Shown here in pieces: positions 35,901 through 46,000 of a stretch of DNA of 64,000 nt. Position 1 is the stretch's first letter. Every line of letters begins with the position of its first letter. Source of the DNA: Phoenix dactylifera (taxonomy: Eukaryota; Streptophyta; Magnoliopsida; Arecales; Arecaceae); contig NC_052395.1 of assembly GCF_009389715.1 (NCBI RefSeq), positions 2,604,001 to 2,668,000 of the forward strand, read 5' to 3'. The translations under genes were made by a program, and so were the position numbers. The notes beneath the pieces are model-generated. The model had not been told where the DNA came from. It saw nothing but the letters and a program-made list of their open reading frames with translations, and made no database searches.

Positions 35901-38900
35901 GAGAATGTTGTATGTATGACTCTCAACCTAAAATCAACCCTCTTAATTGGTGCCAAGTTGTTCACCAATGCAACTTAAGTCTAGATGTATGTGCCATGAA
36001 GTGAATTGGCTAAATGATGGTTATGGAATACCATCCAATTTTCATCGTACTGTGCTCTCGAAAGAGCAACTTTTCTCAAAATCCCAAAAGGTGCGGTATT
36101 GGAATCTCGTTCTAAGGATTCTTCTAGTTCTGGAGAATCCAGCTAGAACCAAGAATGGAGAGCTGTCCTCCTTTTTTCCTTCTTTTTTTCTGCCAGGCTG
36201 GTCTGATCCTAGTTTTAAGAACAAGCGATTGCCTTTCTCCAACCCCTTGCTTCCATCTGGAAGGCGGACAGCTAATATTATTCAACTTATTGAATAATGG
36301 AACCCCTGCTGCATACAATAAACTTTGTATAGTAGTCTCTGACTAAAAGCATTTGTTTTATTATTTAATTTCCATGCTCAACATTCTATAGGACGCTTGA
36401 GCATATCAATATTCTTTAGCGATAAAATGTAAGTTACAATAATGTTGCCTAATATATATATGCATTCCACTTACAACTAAATATGCTACATTTTGTAGAT
36501 TTTAGACCTTGTGCCTATCCTTGCACATCAGTATTTCCAAGAAAAGCTTCCAGTTACGTTATCTCCCGTTCAAGCTTCTGTATTATTCTGCATGGGTTTG
36601 CAGTGTCATGACATTACATATATCAAGGTTAGTTCACCCAGACTTACAAACTGAAGATGTACTTTGGATTTCAAGAATTTATGATGTGCATGGATGCATC
36701 TTTAAGTTTTACTGAGCAATATTAATTACCATAACTTCCACTGACATGTCATTGATGATGGACCAATTATTCTTTTGGCTCTTGAATGACACAGGAAGAA
36801 ATGAAGTTAGAACGAGAACAGATACTGTCATTGTTCATTAAGGTGATGAAAAAGTTATGCAGCCATCTATATGGCATTGCAGCTAAGGAGATTGATGCAA
36901 CTCTACCTCGGCTGAAGGAAGTAAGTAAAGAGGATTCACTTCTTCTTTTTTTTTGTCATTCCTTTACTGTAGTTTACTGGTCATTTAGCAAACACATTAC
37001 AGTCCACGCGATACTGTTACTTTATCAAGGGTTTACTTTAAGAATGGGAATTATGTGCAAGAATCTAAAGTATTGTAACTTTGGGATTTGTGAGATTGAA
37101 ATCTGCTAGTACTTAGTTGTCAAAGCCAGGGGTTATCCCATAAAAATTTATCTGATTTACAGTTTAACTTAGCAGAAGTACGTCCAGCTAATTGTCACTG
37201 AAATATAATTAAAGCCTGGATGTCTTTTTGGTTTTGTTGTTTTATATTGAACTGGCAAAAACAGATGTTTCTTCAGATTTCCATAAGAGATGCCAGAGAA
37301 ACAAAATTTTGCTGTATATTCTAAAATTATACTTTTCAAGTATGACAGAAAGAACTTTTGTCCTTTTCTTTATGGAGTTTGAAGGACCCTTGCTTATGTT
37401 ATTCTATATTGAAGAGAAAAATGGGGTCTCCAGATTTGGACGCTTGGTTGATTTGTTTTCCTGATGGTTGGAATGTTGTAAATCTTCTCAGCTTCCCCTG
37501 TTCCTTTTGTCTTACTTACAAATTGAGCATTGGAAATAAGGAATGGCTACATGAAACATCAAATACAATCAACTTATTGTCTTTCTGATATACACTCATG
37601 CTCCTTACTGTATATGTTTTGATGACGGTTTTGATATGTGTGGACGGCAATTTGAATCAATGAACTGGGGGAAAAACCAGTCAACTTGGTCATATGCCTT
37701 TGCATGTGCTCCTATGTTTACTACAATTTTAGATTTCCATATTGGCTCTAATAGGACGTGAAAAAAAAACTACAAGGCTGCTATATCTGATCTCTCTCAC
37801 CCCCCCCAAAACACAAAAAAAAAAATCCTTTCTCCCCAAGAGGCATTGGTTTCCCTCCTGACTGGATAAGCCTTGTGTATGGTTCTCTCTCCTTGTCCCT
37901 CTTTGCTAAGCAGAAATTATGAATTTCAAATGTTGTCCCAAGCAGCCAAAATCTCCATAGTAACAGATAAGGAGATCTAGTCCAGGCTTTTCATGGTCCA
38001 ACTCATGTAAAAATTATCAAAGATAAGATGTTCTGCAGATCTATCGTGCACTCCCCTCTTCTCTATCTCTCTCACACACACATCCTGACAGATTCTTGCA
38101 AGTTTGTGAAGGAAAACTTGCGAAGTTTTACATCTGCTATGGCTTCCTACAGACAAAATGATGTGTGCTATTGGAGAGCTTAAATCAAGAGAACATTTAT
38201 ATTTCAAGAAGGGCTAATAATAAGTAGTACATTTTAATGCTCACAACTACTTTTTGGATGCTAGGAGGGGACACTAGGAATTGCCATATGTTTGCATTAA
38301 TTATCAAGCCAATAACTGCAATTTAATGAGGTTTTATCTCTTACTTTGTCTTCAATCTGCAAGCTTATTATTCGAGGGATTGGTATGTTTTCAGATTTGA
38401 AATTGCCTTGTTTCTATGGAGCATAAGCTGCACTGTTCAGCATCTGACCTTCTACTGAGACCTTCCACTCCCTTAACTGGATGAACATAACCAACCAAGG
38501 ATTGTAGAATTCTGCTCACAAGTTTGCTTGAAAGTTAGTGTTATAAGATTTGGTAATATATCCAGTAAATCTTTTTATTGTGCCTGTAAGCAGAGCAGAG
38601 GTATCCTTCTAAACTTGAAAAGTTTCAGAAGTGTTACCGCATCACTCAGGTCCCTGAAGTTTTCCTGTACTAATTGAGTTCTTATTCTCTGGAATGCCAT
38701 CATATTATATGTTCTGGGGAAGCAAGAATGCAAGATTAGTGCACAAGTTCTTGGGGTAAAATTTGAAAGCATGCCATTTATTCTATCACACAGAATAAAT
38801 TTGTTTCACAAAAAAATGTTATTAAATTTTTTGTTATTAACTTTTGGTTCGACTGCCAACTAAAATATTAGTGTTTTTTTTCTTCCATTCTTTACATTCC

Positions 38901-39390
38901 CTCCCCCAACTCTTTTTTTCCTCATTTGCTGGTTTTTTTCTTTTCCATCCATGTTTCATTTACATCGGCTCAATTCATTATTCTGCCATCAGGTTGAAAT
39001 GGCCCCTCACAGCATTTCGGTGGATGAAGATCTCAATGAGGCAGCCAGAGAAGTTATGGTACGCACCTTAAATTTCCTAGATTGATTTTTTATTGCTTTT
39101 CAGTTCAGTACTAAGAATTTTTCAAGCATTTTCAGGGAAAAATGGAAGCTGAGAATGAAGGTGTCTTGGACACACAGCACCTGCAGCAATATGCCATCGT
39201 AGATAAAGAAGGTGATTTTGAGAAAGCTCTCCAAAATGGAGGGGGGAAGTTGTCAGCAAGTGGACTACTAAGCGTGAAATCCAATAAACTTAAGATGGAG
39301 AAGCAAGGAAAGTACAATGAAGTAAGTAAAGGCAAAAGGAAAGGAAAGGATGGCAACAAGTCGAAATCAAACAAAAGGAAGAAATCCTAG
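16765..39390 (+). CDS. NAT10: RNA cytidine acetyltransferase (NAT10/Kre33 family), 26 exons, 1030 aa
   Basis: Nucleolar enzyme family that makes N4-acetylcytidine in 18S rRNA and tRNA using acetyl-CoA and ATP. Exons: 16765-16869, 17286-17377, 18456-18627, 18738-18860, 19935-20108, 20368-20478, 20595-20728, 20822-20915, 21450-21548, 22410-22546, 22736-22833, 24832-24955, 25031-25118, 25282-25381, 25515-25567, 27136-27312, 27399-27436, 28494-28584, 33774-33953, 34050-34158, 34246-34315, 34391-34538, 36499-36627, 36795-36920, 38993-39058, 39136-39390. The sum is 3093 nt, all in phase with GT-AG borders. Domain order is the N-terminal DUF1726 region, the RecD-like helicase with Walker A GRGKS (286-290) and Walker B-like VIDEAAA (385-391), the GNAT domain around RIAVHPSALRLGYGS (618-632), the tRNA-binding region, and a Lys-rich nuclear tail (KGKRKGKDGNKSKSNKRKKS). 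Length matches plant and human homologues (about 1025-1030 aa). No exon is lost to the many intronic transposons. Confidence 0.96.
22986..23459. mobile_element. MITE in NAT10 intron 11
   Basis: The left end reads GATTCGTTGGTTCGCGGG and the right end reads CCACAAAACAAACGAGTC. These are imperfect inverse copies of each other. The element is about 470 bp with no coding capacity, in the style of hAT-like MITEs. The superfamily and exact ends are inferred. Confidence 0.6.
25690..26310. repeat. Long inverted repeat with GA/CT tracts in NAT10 intron 15
   Basis: Arms at 25801-25872 and 25931-26002 are inverse copies matching at about 64 of 72 positions (for example CTGATGCGTAACAGGAG in one and CTCCTGTTACGCATCAG in the other). 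They enclose a 58-bp spacer. Outside them lie (GA)n on the left and a much longer (CT)n-rich tract on the right (26004-26200), then short inverse-like GGTACC motifs near 25688 and 26285. It resembles a fold-back element. Confidence 0.75.
28296..28440. repeat. C-rich run and (CA)n / (GT)n inverted microsatellites in NAT10 intron 17
   Basis: A C-rich tract (CCCCCACCCCCACCCCC and similar, 28293-28330) is followed by (CA)n with an A run. After about 40 bp comes (GT)n with a T run. The last two can pair as a hairpin. It ends roughly 55 bp before the exon 18 acceptor. Confidence 0.8.
28680..28790. repeat. TACATA/TATATA microsatellite
   Basis: This is an interrupted run of TACATA-type units in NAT10 intron 18. 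Similar tracts recur at about 29145-29235, 29815-29910, 30405-30500 and 32790-33005, between the inverted-repeat elements listed below. Confidence 0.8.
28795..29143. mobile_element. MITE family 1, copy in NAT10 intron 18
   Basis: The element is about 349 bp. The left end is GAGTAGAGCTAATATG and the right end is CATTTTAACTCTACTC, imperfect inverses. It is flanked by TACATA microsatellite on both sides. A diverged relative lies at about 54240-54610. Confidence 0.7.
29251..29812. mobile_element. MITE family 2, copy A (NAT10 intron 18)
   Basis: The left arm starts CTCTTGAGAGAAGAGGGTAT and the right arm ends with its inverse, CTCTCTCAAGAG. Inside, CCATTGATTATGATCTATAC (left) is mirrored by GTGGTATAGATCATGATCAA (right). 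The length is about 560 bp with no coding capacity. Confidence 0.7.
29911..30400. mobile_element. MITE family 2, copy B (NAT10 intron 18)
   Basis: The left arm has CTATTGATTATGATTTATAC (near 29959) and the right arm has AGTGCTATAGATCAAGATCA (near 30293). The inner phrase TATGCATCAAGTAGATAC (near 30034) is shared with copies A and C. The outer left tip is less clear than in copy A. Confidence 0.6.
30568..32339. mobile_element. hAT-like non-autonomous element inside MITE copy C, itself split by a LINE
   Basis: The left end is AGGCCTGTTTTG and the right end is AAATGGGGCTT, imperfect inverses of the kind seen in hAT-like MITEs of monocots. Without the LINE at 30649-31674 it is about 730 bp, with an AT-rich centre near 31780-31880. 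No transposase is present. I could not confirm an 8-bp target duplication. Confidence 0.55.
30649..31674 (-). mobile_element. 5'-truncated LINE (RNase H and zf-RVT end of ORF2)
   Basis: A 13-bp target duplication, TGAAAGGCTTTTT, lies at 30636-30648 and 31675-31687. The poly(A) tail appears as the poly(T) at 30644-30654, so the element is on the minus strand. Reading minus, a zinc-finger-like RVT end covers about 31650-31160. The RNase H domain follows at 31138-30671 (LEGDSATVVRWIQRG, VFREANGAADWVAGHVAHHS). One frame change near the NFDGS active-site segment (about 31140) shows it is dead. The insertion is about 1.03 kb, so most of ORF2 and all of ORF1 are absent. Confidence 0.88.
32811..33000. 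repeat. Compound (TA)n-(CA)n-(GT)n microsatellite
   Basis: A long ATATAT run at 32870-32908 is followed by (AC)n at about 32917-32936, and (GT)n at about 32972-32988. It sits between MITE family 2 copies C and D. Confidence 0.85.
33005..33470. mobile_element. MITE family 2, copy D (diverged, NAT10 intron 18)
   Basis: The left arm has CATTGAACATGATCTATGC (near 33045) and the right arm has TATTGCACATCATGTTCAGC (near 33380). The shared inner phrase CCTATGCATCAAGT is near 33113. This is the most diverged of the four copies. Confidence 0.5.
34539..36498 (+). other. NAT10 intron 22 (2 kb)
   Basis: I see no recognisable coding domain or complete mobile element here. Short open frames near 36000-36340 on both strands have no family features. 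Confidence 0.6.
36921..38992 (+). other. NAT10 intron 24 (2.1 kb)
   Basis: AT-rich sequence with a short C run and A run at 37800-37828. I see no gene or identifiable transposon. Confidence 0.6.
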
Positions 39391-40297
39391 TAATCTGGTT
39401 AGGATACAGTCAGGCATTACTTATATTGTAAAAGATATACCCTGACCAGAATAGCATGTATACGAAGTGGCAGCAACTAATTTTATATGATATTCCCATT
39501 TTTATTTTGAATTCTATACACTTTTTTTTTTGTAGTAGAGTATGAGAAGATATGATCAGAGCGGCAGATGCAGGATAAAACAAAGATTGCAGTGTTTTTA
39601 CATAATTTGGTCCATTCCATGTACGAGAATATATGATCCGAGCAGCGGAAATATGCTCTTGGTAACGTAAACATGCGCAACAGTTAAATGTTGGATCTGC
39701 TGTGCTATCGATGACCCATTCTATGTACCTGTTAATAAGAAATTTGACGTTTGTGAGTATTTATTCATTGGAAATGTATGCCTTGGTTATCTGTGTGAGC
39801 TGGCTTTATATTAACTAGACTGTTGAGGTAATAATATCATGGATTGATTTAGCTTGATGATGCTATCATTGCTGCTGTCATTCATAGACTGGTTTTGCTG
39901 CCGCGTTGCCATGTTGAACTGATGGCGCCCTTGACTCGATTCTACAAAATTCTAAGATTTGTGCATTTCCCAAATGGTTTTGTTTTTATCCCCTGTGCAG
40001 CTCACTGTTCATTTCCAAATAAACGTAATGCTCGGAAAAGTCTGCGGAGCCTTCATCTACGTTGTATTGCCATTATCGGTCCTCATCTTTTTTCCTTGCA
40101 GCAAAAGATATTTAAACTATTCGTAAGCCAATTGCTTTAAGCTGCCGGTTTTAAGCCAGGAGGAATTGTCTCGAAGCATGCAACTCCTAAATGCATTACA
40201 TTTATCTATGCTAATAAGTTGGTAAATGTAAATGTTTTCGATAGTTCGCTAAATTTAAGCCATAAATAACCTTTTTCTTTCGGGGAGAAAAGTTGTG
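39391..40297. other. NAT10 3' UTR and intergenic DNA
   Basis: The first several hundred bases after the TAG at 39388 are probably the NAT10 3' UTR. I identify nothing else. Confidence 0.5.
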
Positions 40298-40308
40298 AAC
40301 AAGTTTTT

Positions 40309-40713
40309 TTTTTTTTTTTTGCTAGTGAAGAGGAGGTAGGGGGAGGAGGGACAAGCCCACCCCCGCATAGCAGCCCCAAACTGGCTCCGCCCCCGCCAGG
40401 ACTATGTTCGATTCGGGCAGAATGACCGTTTGGTATAGGCCCAGCTCACCAGGCCCCAGCCATATATTACTCATACCCTTCCCACCCGTGGCTCCGGCTC
40501 AGTTACCCCACAGGGCTCCGGCACGAACACCACGTGTGAGTACGTCACACCTGGCACCACCAAGGCTACCAGCTGACCAGTAGTACTTCTAGACCCCGCG
40601 TCCAGGCTAGGGGCATCCGGTCCCCACAATTAATCGACGCCCGCGCGTTTCGAACCTGGAACCGCTTGGTTAGAAGCAGAGCTCCGTTCCAACTGGGCTA
40701 CCACCTTGGCGTA
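40309..40713 (-). mobile_element. tRNA-derived SINE
   Basis: On the minus strand the element begins near 40713 with a Pol III promoter: box A-like TAGCCCAGTTGG (about 40692-40703) and a perfect box B, GGTTCGAAAC (about 40648-40657). It ends in a poly(A) tail, seen as the T run at 40309-40320. An 11-bp target duplication, AACAAGTTTTT, lies at 40298-40308 and 40714-40724. The length is about 400 bp, and the body is GC-rich compared with its surroundings. Confidence 0.9.
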
Positions 40714-40920
40714 AACAAGTTTTTAACCAGCAGAATTTTGAACGACCTAAGAACGAGACACTGCGGTTGGAGAAAAACTCAAGCGATTTGCTCAGCCAAT
40801 AAAACGAATTATACTGCATTTTGAATAAAAAATAAATAATAAAAGGAGGAAAAATGTTAGATTATTTTCTTTTTAATTTTATTTACAAGTCGCTGATGAG
40901 ATTTCATGGTAGAAAAGTTC

Positions 40921-41160
40921 ATTCCAAAAATAATCAAATCATCGAGATGGCTAGAAAGGTATATGTCCGCTAATATTCCCACGCGGACTAAATCAACGCT
41001 GCTTAACGAGTAACGACTACCGAATTGGAAGCTGACATTCATTCCACAAATAATCAAATGATCGAGATGACTGGAAAGGTATATGTCGGCTAATATTCCC
41101 ACGTGGACCAAATCAACGCTGCTTAGCTTAACGAGGAACGACTGCTGAATTGGAAGCTAT
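40921..41160. repeat. 120-bp tandem duplication upstream of the 91-aa gene
   Basis: Units 40921-40 40 (ending at 41040) and 41041-41160 are about 90% alike (ATTCCAAAAATAATCAAATC versus ATTCCACAAATAATCAAATG). A shorter third fragment lies at about 41202-41240. The second unit contains CACGTGG at 41100-41106, where the first has CACGCGG. Confidence 0.85.
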
Positions 41161-41240
41161 ATGTCTCCGAGTTCTAAGAAGCAGTTCGCTAATCCATACG
41201 TTGCTTAACTAGTAACGACTACTAAATTGGAAGCTATATG

Positions 41241-41498
41241 TAGCAGCACGCTAATCCATACGTGCGGAAAACCTCCATCGATCCAAACTTCAAACCTCCC
41301 AGAGTCCCAACAAACAATCCAACATCCAAGTCCTTCCCACAGAAGAGTTCCAAGAAGATGTCTCCGAGTTCCAAGAAGCAGCACGCTAATCCATACGCTG
41401 CTTAACTAATCCATACGTGCGGAAAACTTCCATCGGTCCCAACTTCAAACCTCCCGGAGTCCCAACAAACAATCCAACATCCAAGTCCATCCCACGGA
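41241..41498. repeat. Second direct duplication in the same promoter region
   Basis: A block of about 100 bp beginning GCAGCACGCTAATCCATACG (41242) recurs at 41381. Both copies share CCTCCCGGAGTCCC-type and CAACAAACAATCCAACATCC segments. The right copy has a short internal insertion. Confidence 0.85.
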
Positions 41499-41538
41499 AT
41501 ACCTGAAGCCAAATCCTACCAAAACCCCACGATGCCAT

Positions 41539-41545
41539 TATAAAT
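41539..41545 (+). promoter_or_regulatory. TATA box of the 91-aa gene
   Basis: TATAAAT lies 39 bp before the ATG at 41584. With a usual TATA-to-start distance the 5' UTR would be only about 10-20 nt. Confidence 0.6.
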
Positions 41546-41583
41546 TCGCCAATCACCTGTGTCATATAGAAGAAAGACGAGTC

Positions 41584-41859
41584 ATGTCAGGAGAGAAGGC
41601 TCTGACTCGGCCACCGGAGGACGCCATCGCCGGCGGCAGCGGCTCGCGCTCGAAGCGTGCCCGTTTGGACCGGTACTTCTCGGGGATCGAGTTCAAGATG
41701 GAGTCGGGCCCGCTCAAGGAGCTGGACCCGGATAAGCTTAAGAACGAGATCAAGCGCTGGGCCAAGGCCGTCGTCGCCTACGCCCGCCAATTGAGCGGCA
41801 GCTTTGGAAGCTCGCGCGGCTCGAGATCCGATTCTCAGAGAGGAGAAGGACCGAGTTGA
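41584..41859 (+). CDS. Small single-exon protein of unknown function, 91 aa
   Basis: I do not recognise this protein. The N-terminal third is acidic, Gly-rich and then basic (RSKRARLDRY, a possible nuclear signal). The middle (about residues 36-70) is a predicted amphipathic helix, LKELDPDKLKNEIKRWAKAV followed by VAYARQL. The tail is a Ser/Gly/Arg-rich low-complexity stretch (GSFGSSRGSRSDSQRGEG). A real gene is supported by a good TATA box just upstream, GC-rich codon use against AT-rich flanks, and an AATAAA signal at 42090. Other frames across the same GC-rich stretch (for example minus 41587-41904) lack such signals. A regulatory or DNA-associated role can only be guessed from the basic patch. 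Confidence 0.72.
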   Translation: MSGEKALTRPPEDAIAGGSGSRSKRARLDRYFSGIEFKMESGPLKELDPDKLKNEIKRWAKAVVAYARQLSGSFGSSRGSRSDSQRGEGPS

Positions 41860-42089
41860 GATCGATCGATGAAGGGATGATTCGTTTATTCGTTTGATGT
41901 ACATAGAGAAAACTAAGAGAAGGCAGCCTTTTGATCACAGAAGGTAGCTTCCTTGGATGATTGGAGAGCTAATGATCGCGGTTGAACGCGTTTGGTTGGG
42001 TTGGAGTCTTGGGCTCGGATTAACGGACAATGAAGCTGACGCCAAGAAGGTGGAGGGAAGGATTGCATGCTTTGTACATGGAGTGCGGC

Positions 42090-42095
42090 AATAAA
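42090..42095 (+). terminator. Polyadenylation signal AATAAA for the 91-aa gene
   Basis: The canonical AATAAA lies 230 bp after the stop codon. A T-rich stretch follows at 42108-42140. Confidence 0.5.
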
Positions 42096-42140
42096 AGCTT
42101 ACTGTTTTTCATAGATAAATAGGTTTTCTTTCATCCTTGT

Positions 42141-43017
42141 TTGCTTCTCTTGGTTTAGACTTTCATGTATGATTCACTATAGTTTTGAACAATTAATATA
42201 TTCAAGATTTTCATATTATTCTGCTATTTTTTTATGTCATTTAGGTTCTTTGAAAGATTGAAAAAGGGTGATTAATCTCTAAAATCTTCTGTGATTGCAT
42301 ATTTATCTTTTTTATAATTACATAAAAATTCTTGTAAAATTCTCTCTTTCTACAAATCGGTCTATCCACTAGTTTTTACTTAAAGTTTGGCTAAGGTTAA
42401 CCAAGATAATAGAAGAAAACAAATGCCCTCAGCTTACCAATGAGTGAGGCTTGGGATTAGCCTCTTCTCACTCTGGACTTGGCCGCCATGGTACCAACAA
42501 TAGAGGGGCACGGGTTAAAGGTTAGTTTAGCCTGAGACTGAAGGCAAAAAAAAAAATCCAAAAGATGTGAGACTAACACCAGTAGGAGAATATAAACAGA
42601 ACATCCGGTATCGTCTAGTTAACTCGATGGATGCATAAGTAATAAGTTACAACATTTCAGGGGTTAAAATATAAAAACTAAAAGGACAGAGTAATATGCA
42701 AAAATGAAAGATGTCAGGAAGTAATATGCAAAAATCCTGAAGGGAAAACCTGGTATCGAATGTTGGTTTTTCCATTTCTTTTTGGTTTTTGGTCTGCAAC
42801 TAAATGTCTCAAGCTGGTCTAATAAAAATTTTACATGATATAACAAAAGGTGATTCTTCTTACATTCACCTTTGGAACAAAAATCGCGGTTAGAAAACCT
42901 TACTCGGATAATCACAAAGTTGCAACGCCGAACAACCACAAAGGGTGGTGACTGGCGAGATAGAACATATCAATCAGACCAATCAACATGAAACCTTTCC
43001 CAATCTCTTTGCTTTCT
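42141..43017. other. Intergenic DNA and anoctamin 3' UTR
   Basis: No gene is recognised. The right part must include the 3' UTR of the minus-strand anoctamin gene. Confidence 0.5.
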
Positions 43018-46000
43018 TCAGTTTCTCTTCATCTCTAAGTTGGAGATACTCCTTAGAAGTTGCTTAGAATACATGTCCCGTGCCTGTACCACATTTCTTA
43101 CACGATTTGCTTTCACCCATGCCGGCTCCTCCGGCACAAAATGAGAGAAGCCAAATTTGATAAGGAGGAGAACATGCTCCATTATAAGGATTGCTGCAAG
43201 CCCAGGCTCAATTCTCCACTTCCCCTCCTGATCGTACAAGCAAACAAGCAGTACACAGTTGGTGCAGATTGCTGTCACAATTAGAAACTGAAACATGATG
43301 AAACAATCAATTAGTTAAACAGAAAATATGAGCACAAAGAGTTGCAGTCAAGGATATTGACTATCATAACAGAATTGCATTTCACATAATTTTTCCTAGT
43401 TGCCAATGCTCTGAACCATGATGGATCATGAAAACCAAAAACCATCATGCACACCTAAACATTCATGTTAAGTAACACTTTGAACCTCGCAATTCTCTAT
43501 TGTGTGGTACCAGAACCACATAACATGACAAACAAGGTTCTAGTCAAGGAAGTCTGAGAATTTATTTCATCTCCACCCCCTGTAATATTTCCTTGCATAT
43601 CTCTCTGATCGCTAATATTGCACAAAAAAGGTTCATGTGATAACAGGTTCTATAATTTAACACCAAACCTGGAATATGTTCAGCCAAGCTCCAATTGTTG
43701 CAGAAGTACGGGGCACAGGTCTCTGTAACATAACAAGTAGCTTCAAAGCATCTGTTCTGATTTCAGTGATATTATTCTGCGTAAGTTCAAGCAAAATAGT
43801 GTTTACATGGAAACAAACATAACCATCCAAACAAGGATGTCTATATATACCCAAACAAGGAAGATATGATCTGAGGCAATCAAAAGGATATATACCACTA
43901 TAGCGAAGCAGAACACAAGAGGGAATGCACATGCAAACATCATGATCATTCCAAATTGCAAAGCCAACTCCAGATAATCTGCAGTAGGTGCCATATTTTT
44001 TTAATGTTTGGACAAGCCCATATGTACTCAGATTGTGAAAGTTTTGTTGGGACGACTCAACAATAAGATTATAAAAGTGTCCACAAAAATTATCTGTATA
44101 TGATCATTACCATCAAATAAGCCATCTTCAAGCTCCTTCCCAATGCATGCTGTGTAAGAAGGCTTCAGATACTCTTTTTCCACTCTGGTAGCCAAGCGTA
44201 TCGTCTTTCCTACTGATGAACCTTTCTCGTGCTTTTTCTTGCTTTGTAAAACATAAAGATTCATCATTTTTTCTTCTTTCTTTTGAAAAAAAAAAGAAAA
44301 TACAACAAATAGGGAACAAAAATACCCAAATGTGTAGTAAAAGAATATCAGGAAGCTTACTGAACAGCTTTGTATTTCTTATAGCTGTACTTGAGGTAGG
44401 GGTAAGCATTCTCTATCAGATTTTCCAGCACCTAATGATCACCTAAAATAATGGGTTTAGCAGAAAGCAAGGTAATATCAGAAAAGCATAACTACTGAGG
44501 CCATGCCTGAGAAACAATAAGGCGCTGTATCAGGACTTCACGAAGAGTTGTAAGGTTGCGATGCAACAGGGCATGGTAAAACAATCCAATATATGACTGC
44601 ATAAAATAAAGGCCAAAAACCTGCACAAAGAAAAGTTACACATAAACCTGATAAACTGCCAACACAAAGAAAGAGAGAGCTTGTCCAAAGAAAAGTTACA
44701 CATGAAATATATGTGCCAACAAAAACAAAGGTATCCACTACAAACTAGGTTCACCTTGTAAACCAAACTGGCAGCACTAGACTCCTCGCCTTGATTGTTT
44801 TCATATTTAATAAGAATGACAGACATTTTGCCACCAATCTGTGTATAGTATTGAATAGCCAAAAGATAGACGGCCGTCAGCAATAACCTGCAGCACAGAA
44901 CCATTAGCATGCAGGAAAGTTTATCTCAAGACTTCCCAATAAACTTCTATATAAACTTGAGTCAATTAATGCTTTCATAAATCCATGAATACTAATACAT
45001 AGAACAATTGCACAAGCAATCTTCGCTTCAACTTTATCATGATTCTTTGTGACGTAGAGCAGATATCCACTCTCATGGCATTTAGAGGCGTTAGCTTCAT
45101 CTGCCATGCTTCTGCTAATAGCTACATGCAGTGAGAATGAAATCCATTTTAGAATGAGATTATATTGATTCGACGCTCCAATACTGGCATCATGGTTACT
45201 GCAGTTGTTCGTACAGTGTGCCCAAGTAAAGCAGACATATATTGACAGCTCTTTCAACTTGACCGTCCATGGCAAAACAACACATGCATCACTCATATGC
45301 CCTGCATGTCATTGTTTTGTATCTCCACAGCACTATTTTGACATTCCTGCTCCATCAACTTTGCCTCATCTTATGTCTTATTAGTCTTCACATACAAGAA
45401 CCTAGCTTACTGTGTTTCTTACATAGATGAGCACCGTAAGACTCCTTAAGCAGATGACTTTTTCTGACTCCAATAAAAGAAATAGTTATGAGATAAAATG
45501 AAAACCATTAGCTTGGTAAAACTTTGGTAATATTTTCACCTAGAGACAGTTCATCATCATTTGATTGTTTTCTTGTTTTACCTACTCTAAAATTTTTAGT
45601 TAAAATAAAACTAATGCTTCGGTCAAAGCCGTCAGCTCTTTGGCCTTTAGCAAGGGCAATTGATGGTGTGGAGAAGCACATGAGGCTTGCAGTTTGTATC
45701 ATTAATATATCTAGAACTATTTGAATTTAATTTCTAAGGCTTGCAGCTCAAAATGCCTCAAGGTCTACTCCCATCTTTTTTGGTGGAACAACCACAGTGG
45801 CTTTTATTTCTATTCACTGCAGCCAATTTTACCATTCAGAATTCACATCTTGAATCATAATTAACAATCATATAGAATTGCTGCATACTACCACTTAATC
45901 CACCCTGGTTTAGTCCTATTCAAGACATCCTTGTTCATTACTTGCAAACCTTTCTGAAAGATGGAACCTAAGTGATGCCTTTTAATCCTTATTGTGTCCT

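Noticed and set aside
41587..41904. 105-codon minus-strand frame opposite the 91-aa gene
   Set aside because: The plus-strand frame has a TATA box, a fitting start and a poly(A) signal; the minus frame has none.
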